Source of the DNA: Sthenelais limicola
Lineage: Eukaryota > Annelida > Polychaeta > Phyllodocida > Sigalionidae
Length of the DNA stretch: 64,000 nucleotides
Direction of reading: 5' to 3'
NCBI GenBank assembly: GCA_942159475.1
Contig: OW804094.1
Location: forward strand, 134,154,755-134,218,754
Shown here: positions 56,996-64,000 of the stretch, piece by piece
How positions within the stretch are numbered: the first letter of the stretch is position 1
Layout of the letters: the number at the start of each line of letters is the position of its first letter
Program-made: the position numbers and the translations under genes
Notes under the pieces: model-generated
Told to the model about the DNA's origin: nothing
Database searches by the model: none
The model's input: the letters and a program-made list of their open reading frames with translations, nothing else

Positions 56996-57963
56996 AAATC
57001 AAGGTTGACAAGAGTCAACGCAACTCCTCTATCTCACAATTTCGCATCCCTATTTGCTTTTTGCCAAGTAACTCAATGTAGTCTTAGCTTTTTAAAATGA
57101 AATTCAATAAACTTGTTTGTTCCGCCAATGAATTTCTCATTACATGTCCATGGTTCCACGCCAACAGAAAGGGAAGGGTCTCATTTAGGGAAAATATGGC
57201 TTTCAAATGAAGGCAGTCTTGTTTCCCAGGCTTTTTGCAAACATTTTATCGAAAACTCGTCTGTCCTTTTATATTGTTCCTTAAATTAATATAAATTGTA
57301 AGTGAATAATTGGGAGAACACATTCACGAAACAACTTTTTTCACTAGGTTAACATTCCTTGGCGACCTTGGAATACGTTATGGAATGGATTGGTTTTTAC
57401 AAAGAGAATTAGCCCTGCTGGGCAATACCTGCTGGTGTTTTATAGTTTAATTTTCAGTAGCATCTCCCCTTTATACATAGGCAAAAGCAGGCGCCTACAA
57501 CTTTTCGTCATAAAATGAGCATCATTGATTGGCGCAACTAGATTTACTCAATCAAAACAGCGTAGTAAATTGGGTGCATTCGAAAAGCAGATTCCCCTAG
57601 TGAAATCTACCCATACATATGCAATGGGCTAATCTGGCCCTCTTTTTTTTGGATATGCACACCTATCGTGGCATAATAATCAGAATCTCCAACAGCAAAA
57701 CAAGTGAAGCAAAGAATGTACAACAGCTATTATGGTCATATTAAATTAGCGATGATAATACAAAAGGTAGAGCCCAACAGAGATCCCTAGTTCTCTGATA
57801 ACAACAACATTTTATTAGTTGCAATGATACTGAATACCCTTCTTTTCTTTCATTTACATCGACATATTTTTATTGCGATGAATTTCACAATTTTAGTGAC
57901 ACGTTCTATCATGGAAATATCCATCACAAACCCAATTAATGTAAATATAAGTTAATCTTTCTA
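56996..57963. other. Unassigned DNA
   Basis: No recognisable gene or repeat. Confidence 0.35.
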
Positions 57964-58331
57964 CAATAGAGGATGCGCATGTCTCACTGCACATGTCTAT
58001 ACCACAGTGCATGCTGGGATGGATTCTGTTGAAATCTGACATGCACATATTTGGCAACATTTTTTTTTTCAAAATTGCAAGAATGTTTTCACCAATATCA
58101 GAGTTTGTATAAATGAGCAATGACAAACCAAATGCATGATGGGAAAGATGGGGACTTTTTTGTGTCATGGAAACATGCATAGCACATGGATATTGACATT
58201 ATATATATATATATAGAGCATTGATAAATATTCCATGCGGAACTGTTTTCTATAGGTTTTAGACTGTACCATTAGTCCTATAATTTCATGCGAGTCAAGA
58301 TTCAAAATGGCAGCTACGCAAATCCCCTATT
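57964..58331 (-). mobile_element. MITE family B, full length, reverse
   Basis: Starts CAATAGAGGATGCGCATGTC and ends ACGCAAATCCCCTATT. GTGCATGCTGGGATGG and GCATGATGGGAAAGATGG are intact. A (TA)n run lies near 58201-58213. Confidence 0.82.
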
Positions 58332-59004
58332 CTACTATCCATTACTTCAATGTCTCTTTCCTTGGTCAACCCCAACATTTATGTGGCAAACACTATCACG
58401 GGATGGAAGGCTACTCGACTATCATCTACTGCTTTTAGCACACACTGGAGATCTATTCACAAGTCACCATGCACCCTCCCACGCCTGATCATTATAGTAA
58501 GAATATTATGTGTTGCACAGTAAATGCCATCAGTGACCAAATGCCACCGATTGCCAACATTAACAAAGTCCCTGGCATGGCATAATGTGCATGGCACCTA
58601 CACTGATGAAGAAAAGAGCGCTACATCTTACTGCAAGCGCTGCTTCTGAAATAATGTATAGGAAGCAAATAGCTCAAGAAATACATCCAGCGTGTGACAT
58701 ATAGTCGATCCATCTTCCTCCTTTGGTCCATGAAAAGGCAATTATCACCTGAGAGGTCTGCATGTGAACGTTGCAAGAGCGAGCGAATTATCGAAATGAA
58801 AGTGGCTCTATTGAGTGGGAAACTTATCCCTCTGCCTTAGTTTATCTTGTTACTTTCATCGCTTGGTAAGTATCCGCAACTATTCCGCCGCTTTGTAAGC
58901 AGCCAACTTATAGAGCTGTAAAGGAGGCTTTTTGTATTAAAAGCTTATAGATACATGTAACATTGTGGCGAAAGATTCTCCGTGGTTTGAAGTCACTGCC
59001 TATA
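58332..59004. other. Unassigned DNA
   Basis: No gene or repeat recognised. Confidence 0.35.
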
Positions 59005-59400
59005 TGTGATGTGTTTCGGGAAAATAAGTCACAATGATATTTTCCAATGTGATTTATTTCCGGGATCTCTTTGGTGGAATGTTCTGATTTTTTGAGAGCT
59101 TACCGCTTTAAGTCATATCACTGCATGTACTAAATTACAAGACAGTGTATTGAATATATCCCTGCGTTTAGAAGGTGATCCTATGGAGTATAACTTTACT
59201 TAAGTGGCAATTGCCCACCCAGAAATATTTCAAATGTTTTTCAAACACGAATAAAACAAACATAAAATATAGAAACATTATTTAGATGTCCTTAATGTTT
59301 ACTATCATTGGAATCGGCTTGATCTCATCTTTTCAAATAATGATGATATCTCAAAATACATTTTTTGCGACTTTGACTCATTCTCCTGTAACACATCACA
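59005..59400 (-). mobile_element. MITE family A, full length
   Basis: Ends TGTGATGTGTTTCGGGAAAA and CTCCTGTAACACATCACA, flanked by TATA/ATAT. Confidence 0.82.
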
Positions 59401-59999
59401 TATCGCTTCATGGATGGAGATGAGGCAATCTGCTACAGGGTACTTAGTCCCCATGGGTCCCTAATGCATATATTCATCGCGGACGTTCCCCCAATCTGCA
59501 TTCTTAGCTCCTTATCATTAAGAAACCTCTACCTTTTATATAAAGAAGCTTGTCATTTGGTCTAGAAGCTATAGATCTAGAAAGTTGAGTGGATATCGCC
59601 TTTGGTTTAACGTTATTACTATTATTATTGTGATTGGGAAATTTAGCAATGAGGGACTATAGGTGTAGCTACCTGAGCTTGATAACATTTTATTTGCTAT
59701 ATTTTTGTCCACTTTAAACCTTCCATTGAGCCCAAGACAAACTCGTTTCATGATTTACAATATCCATAATATTCTAGGACATTTCTCAATAATATTATAA
59801 TCTGATAGACCTTTTGCATTGTCGCTTTGTACACACAATTAGCCCACAGTGATTCCTACAAAGGACTAACTAGTATCAAAGGTCAATAACTGTGTACACC
59901 TGGAGTCTAAAAGAATCTTTAAATTAAATGAGAAAATGCTAGAAAATGATCGGACACCTTTAAGAACTATTTAGTAGCAAGAATCTTAAAATATTGCGA
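59401..59999. other. Unassigned DNA
   Basis: No supported gene. Confidence 0.35.
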
Positions 60000-60127
60000 A
60001 AGGATGAACCTTATTTTAACAACATAGTTGAAATCCACTTAATCTCATCTTTTCAAATAATTATGATGGTATTAGGAACCGTTTTTGTCACAAGTAATGT
60101 CACATTTGTCTGTGATGCATCATATTT
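60000..60127 (-). mobile_element. MITE family A, degraded right end
   Basis: TTAATCTCATCTTTTCAAAT and a diverged terminus CTGTGATGCATCATA. Confidence 0.5.
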
Positions 60128-60325
60128 GTGTTGTAATCTATGGCCAGAAGAGACAAGAAAATAAAAGCCAGACCTGAGCAACTAGAAGCCAGACAATGCC
60201 CTTTTACTTGCATTTAGAAGACGTTGAAATCGGCATATCAATGATAGCAATATTCGTTTCATTTTTATCATGCTGACAAAGACCATTCTCAAAAGTGATC
60301 GGATGCAGGGCAAAGTTTTGCCATC

Positions 60326-60737
60326 TGTGATGTGTTCCAGGACAATGAGTCACAAGTGGCAAAAAATGGATTTTGACATACCATCATATTTGAAACGATG
60401 AGATCAAGCTGATTCTAATGATAGAAAACATTAGGGCAGCTAAGAAATATTTCCATACTTTAAGTTTGATATTTTTATTTTTTTAAATGAAAGTTGGCAA
60501 TATTTTTGGGTGGACAATTAATAGTAAAGTAGCTAAATAGAGAATAGGCCTATAGGATGACTTTAGAAATGCATGAAAATATTTAATACACTGTCTTGGA
60601 ATTTAGTACTTGTACATATTCATACAACTTAGATCATTAGAAACCACAAAAATAAGAACATTCCAACAAAGGGATCTTGTGAATAAAACACTTTTAAAAA
60701 TATTAATTTTGCGACTTGTGACTCATTTCACATCACA
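60326..60737 (+). mobile_element. MITE family A, full length
   Basis: Left end TGTGATGTGTTCCAGGACAA with TGAGTCA; the right end has TTTTGCGACTTGTGACTCAT then TTCACATCACA (small deletion). Confidence 0.82.
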
Positions 60738-60763
60738 TCTGTACAAGCCTGTGTGTGGCCATT

Positions 60764-60954
60764 ATGGGAAATCAATGGAGCTTTACGTGGTCAGGCGATA
60801 CCAGAGGCAAGTCAGGTAAATCTAATTCCTTCGGCTGGGGCAGAGTATTTTGGCCGGACGGGAGCTGGGAGCATTTCTTTTTCGGTTTGTCCCCAGGGGA
60901 AATAGTAATTCATGTCGATATGATGGAGTATTATGTGTTCTTGAAACCATATAG
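60764..60954 (+). CDS. Tentative first coding exon, unknown protein
   Basis: An ATG at 60764 opens 63 codons plus 2 nt, ending at an AG|GTGAGC donor-like site. The peptide is rich in Trp, Gly and Phe (MGNQWSFTWSGDTRG; SFGWGRVFWPDGSWEHFFFG), unlike random AT-rich frames. MGNQWS could be an N-myristoylation signal. It begins right after a family A MITE. No domain or partner exon was recognised, so it may be a chance frame or part of an unknown element. Confidence 0.25.
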
Positions 60955-60960
60955 GTGAGC

Positions 60961-62256
60961 TTCTTTCTCCTTATTCAAACAAATCTTTTTATCACAAGAA
61001 TTCTTCATAGGAATGTTTTCATTTTCTGCCAGTTAAGTGTTCTGAGGAGTAGCAATACATATACCAAATCCGAAGACTGGGTGCTAAATGTAGCCATGCA
61101 TGTCTGGATTGTTACTTGTAATTTCCAACCTACATGTATTGACTCATATCTATTTACATTCACCAGTTGAACTCATAAAGCTACTTAGAGCCTAGGGTAG
61201 TTGGACACAGCAGTGGGCGGAAGACCATGTTTGTTCTATATTGAAATGTCAACCGTTAGCTCATAATCCTCATTTGTACATGACAATCTTGTTCATAACT
61301 TTATTTGTACCCTGAACACGTTTGCATGTTCACCTGTCAACCTATGAATGGATTTGCTGTATATAATTCTAAATGAAAAATTCTAAATAAGAAATAAAAA
61401 AGGATAACTCTAGACTTTATTATCACTGATGGAGACTGGTGGGTTGACACATCACAAATATAATGGATGAATCAAGCAATCAGCTTCTTGTAATGAGCTG
61501 GCAGTGAATAAACGAAATCTATGAGGTAGTAGACTTAGTCATAAAGAAGTGACATGTAGCCGCAATATCACAGTATTTGCTGCTTGTAAAGGTCAAAGCC
61601 AAAGGAGTAATCTGATAGAACTACAGACACGGTTAGCAGAAGAAAGCAAAAGGCATGAATACACAAATTATACACATGCAAAGAGGGCGCCCTTCCTGGC
61701 AGGTAATTAGTTGCCATGCAAAGCTGAGGTAAGCAGCAATATCTATGAAAGTTTATATCATTTTGTTAGAAGTCTTTCTTTATGTCTCACACATATATGA
61801 TCTCCGAGATCCCGAACACCGTCTGTAATGAACAAAGTCCCATATAAGGACCTGAAATGCCTGAAATTTTGAAGCAAGAAGGATAATTTATTTGTTATTT
61901 TTGCTCAGGCTGTTACATTAACAAAGGAAGAAATTTCTTTCTACTCCATGCCAGGGAGAGGAAGAAAGTTAAGGAAGTGTTTTCTCCTTTATATGCCATA
62001 GAGAAAAAATAAAGAATAAAGGAAGAAATCGGGTTAAGAAATAAAACAGACCAAAACTTGAAAATATCCACGGTGGACTTTTAAATGTCTTAGCCATAAA
62101 GGAAATAACAAAAACAGAAAAAAAGGCCAACTATCGAGTGTTAGAGGTCTTTTTCAGACCACCCATGAAACCTCATTTAGAAGTGACTATCTAGATTTGA
62201 ATATTGTATGTTGACTTCTATTTATAACAAGTTCCTGTTAACCCTTTGCCCTGCGA
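60961..62256. other. Unassigned region, low in recognisable repeats
   Basis: No MITE copy or domain-bearing frame was seen. Confidence 0.35.
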
Positions 62257-62406
62257 ACCGCTCTTTGCAATCAACCATGGTAAAACAGGGCCAATATAAC
62301 GAGGTCTTCCTTCCATGGAAGGGGAAAGCCACTTGCTGCACATGGAACATAGACAGCGCTGTAAAACGCATGTGTATATTTTGCCATGGTTGATCACAAA
62401 CGGCGA
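62257..62406. repeat. 150-bp foldback with imperfect ~29-bp arms
   Basis: Left arm GCAATCAACCATGGTAAAAC; right arm ATTTTGCCATGGTTGATCAC, complementary with a few mismatches. The open frame across it is incidental. Confidence 0.6.
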
Positions 62407-64000
62407 TTCAGGGGGCAAAGATCTCAAGTCAAAAGCCCCCCCCCCATTTCCCTCTTCTTAAAGAAGTCCGTTTGGGCTGTGTCAACTACTAATTGGAGAG
62501 AGTATAGTACATGGACATTTCAGTGAAAATAAAAACAGATTTTGAGAGGAAATAATGTCATAACGCAGCAGGTCATGGGGTGCGTAATTAGCTTAATGTG
62601 TGGAACTGGGTTGGCACCACTTGGGTCTGTTTTTAGTCTTTCTTTCAAAGTTGGAATATTTTGTGTGGCATGCATTTAGGGTTTAACCTTGACTAATTCC
62701 CTAAACGGTTGGAAGCATCTTCTCCCCGTTCTCCTCATGCACAAAAAGTAAACACCTTGCGGATGATCGCCACAGCTTTCTTTGAGCATTTCTGCTTGTC
62801 AGTATTTAACTGATTAGGGTTGTTTTAATCCGAAATCCCGGACAATTTTAATGGATTTTTCTAAGGAAAAAGGGAGTAGAAACAAGAACAAAAACAGCAT
62901 TGTCGTTACGTGTCTCTAGGAATGCAGTCAGTGAATATAATTTGCGCTTAAAGAGTTGTAACTTCAAATAATGTCCATTGATCCGAGTTCATAAATAAAG
63001 AAATTGCAGAAGCCAGTAATTGCATTAGTGGTGCATTAGAACAGCAGCTGTTAGTTTGATAATATTGACTGGAGCTAATGTGGTAGTTTATTTAGAGTTT
63101 AACAGTCCATTTCAGTTTGAGACAGACGTCTTGCTTTCACATTAAACAACTCACAGAAGAGGCTTCCCTGCTGGCAGCACATGGCTATATATAGTTGGTA
63201 ACCTGATAACTTCGCAGCGGCGATATTTCTTTGATGGGGATGTGTGGAAGACGGGATTCCATTAAACGTCTCGAAATCTGTCACCTCCTCATTAAAACAA
63301 CAGCTGGGTTAGGATGGATGGAAGAACTCAGATTTGGGGGACAGCTCCCCTTGTCTTATTATTACCCTCTCCCCCACCGCCCTGATGGCGGTGAAGCACA
63401 ACACCAGAGGCAGTGAAGTGTATTAGTATGTATCAGGATGGCGGGCCTGATTACCAAAAGAAGTGGTCCTCCCTCCCCTCAGCTTTGAACTTGTTCAGTT
63501 AAGAACTATATCCCTGCGTTTACCAGGACTTGCGAACAATGTGTTCCTCAAATTTCCAACAAGGAAATCAAATTGAAAAATACAATTTTTTGCAACTTGT
63601 AAAACATTTCCCTGGACCACACCCCATTTAGGGTTCTGGTGAAACCCTTTATTTCTCTCTCTGTATCACGGATCGATAGCTAATCTGTAAGGGAATGTAG
63701 TGGTAGACTGAAAGTTCTTGTCAGAAAGCCCAATAGAACTGCTAAGAATGGCAGACCACTGCAGGACTCAAAGTCTGTGGTTGGCACATGCCAACTGTAC
63801 GCGATAGATGGCGCATACAAAGTGGATATGTGCCTTAAAATCTAATTTGTCTCGAGCCTGTCGTTTGTCGTTTTTTTAAACGTGAGGATGCGGTGGATCC
63901 CAGAGGTAGTTATATGTATAAACCTGTACACATAAACTTGAGTAAAAGTGATGTGACTGAATGCGAAATAAATAGAGAGAATAAAATGGGAAGCTAGTAA
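62407..64000. other. Unassigned DNA to window end
   Basis: No supported gene. A weak family A end (TTTTTGCAACTTG...CCACACCCCAT) lies near 63585-63628. Confidence 0.35.

Overview
The window is an AT-rich piece of an animal nuclear genome. It has spliced coding exons with GT/AG boundaries, long introns, a rhodopsin-family GPCR, non-LTR retrotransposons, a tyrosine-recombinase (Ngaro/DIRS-like) retroelement and dense MITEs. The mix suggests a marine invertebrate (echinoderm, hemichordate, mollusc or similar); the sequence does not settle the phylum. There are no operons, CRISPR arrays or confident tRNA/rRNA genes. Most long open frames belong to mobile elements.

Layout. 1-5.9 kb: MITEs and old repeats. 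5.96-12.08 kb: a 6.1-kb insertion that splits one family-B MITE; it carries an intact 305-codon NADAR-domain ORF and, 1 kb downstream on the same strand, an intact 964-codon endonuclease/reverse transcriptase ORF of a CR1/Jockey-group LINE. 12-20 kb: more MITEs and a 5'-truncated L1/Tx1-like copy with 15-bp target-site duplications. 20.1-21.2 kb: opposed CT-rich and GA-rich tracts. 21-41 kb: mostly non-coding, with MITEs, foldbacks, a signal-peptide first exon on the minus strand (28.5 kb) and a tentative exon at 31.8 kb. 41.9-47.4 kb: two exons of a TRH-receptor-like GPCR on the minus strand. 47.95-52.43 kb: an Ngaro-type element with nearly identical split direct repeats but interrupted ORFs. 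52-64 kb: MITEs, unassigned DNA and one tentative exon at 60.8 kb.

Three MITE families account for much of the repeat content. Family A (about 400 bp) starts TGTGATGTG and carries AP-1-like sites in its inverted repeats. Family B (about 350 bp) starts CAATAGGGG and carries YY1-like and ZNF143-like motifs. Family C (about 245 bp) starts ATATGGGTCAGA. They are nested in one another and cut by later insertions, which gives a relative order of events.

The most notable observation is the NADAR ORF paired with the LINE EN-RT ORF inside a single apparent insertion. It suggests a two-ORF retrotransposon whose first protein is a predicted ADP-ribose-processing enzyme. Second is the Ngaro element: its repeats are almost identical, yet its proteins are interrupted by two in-frame TAG codons and one frame change.
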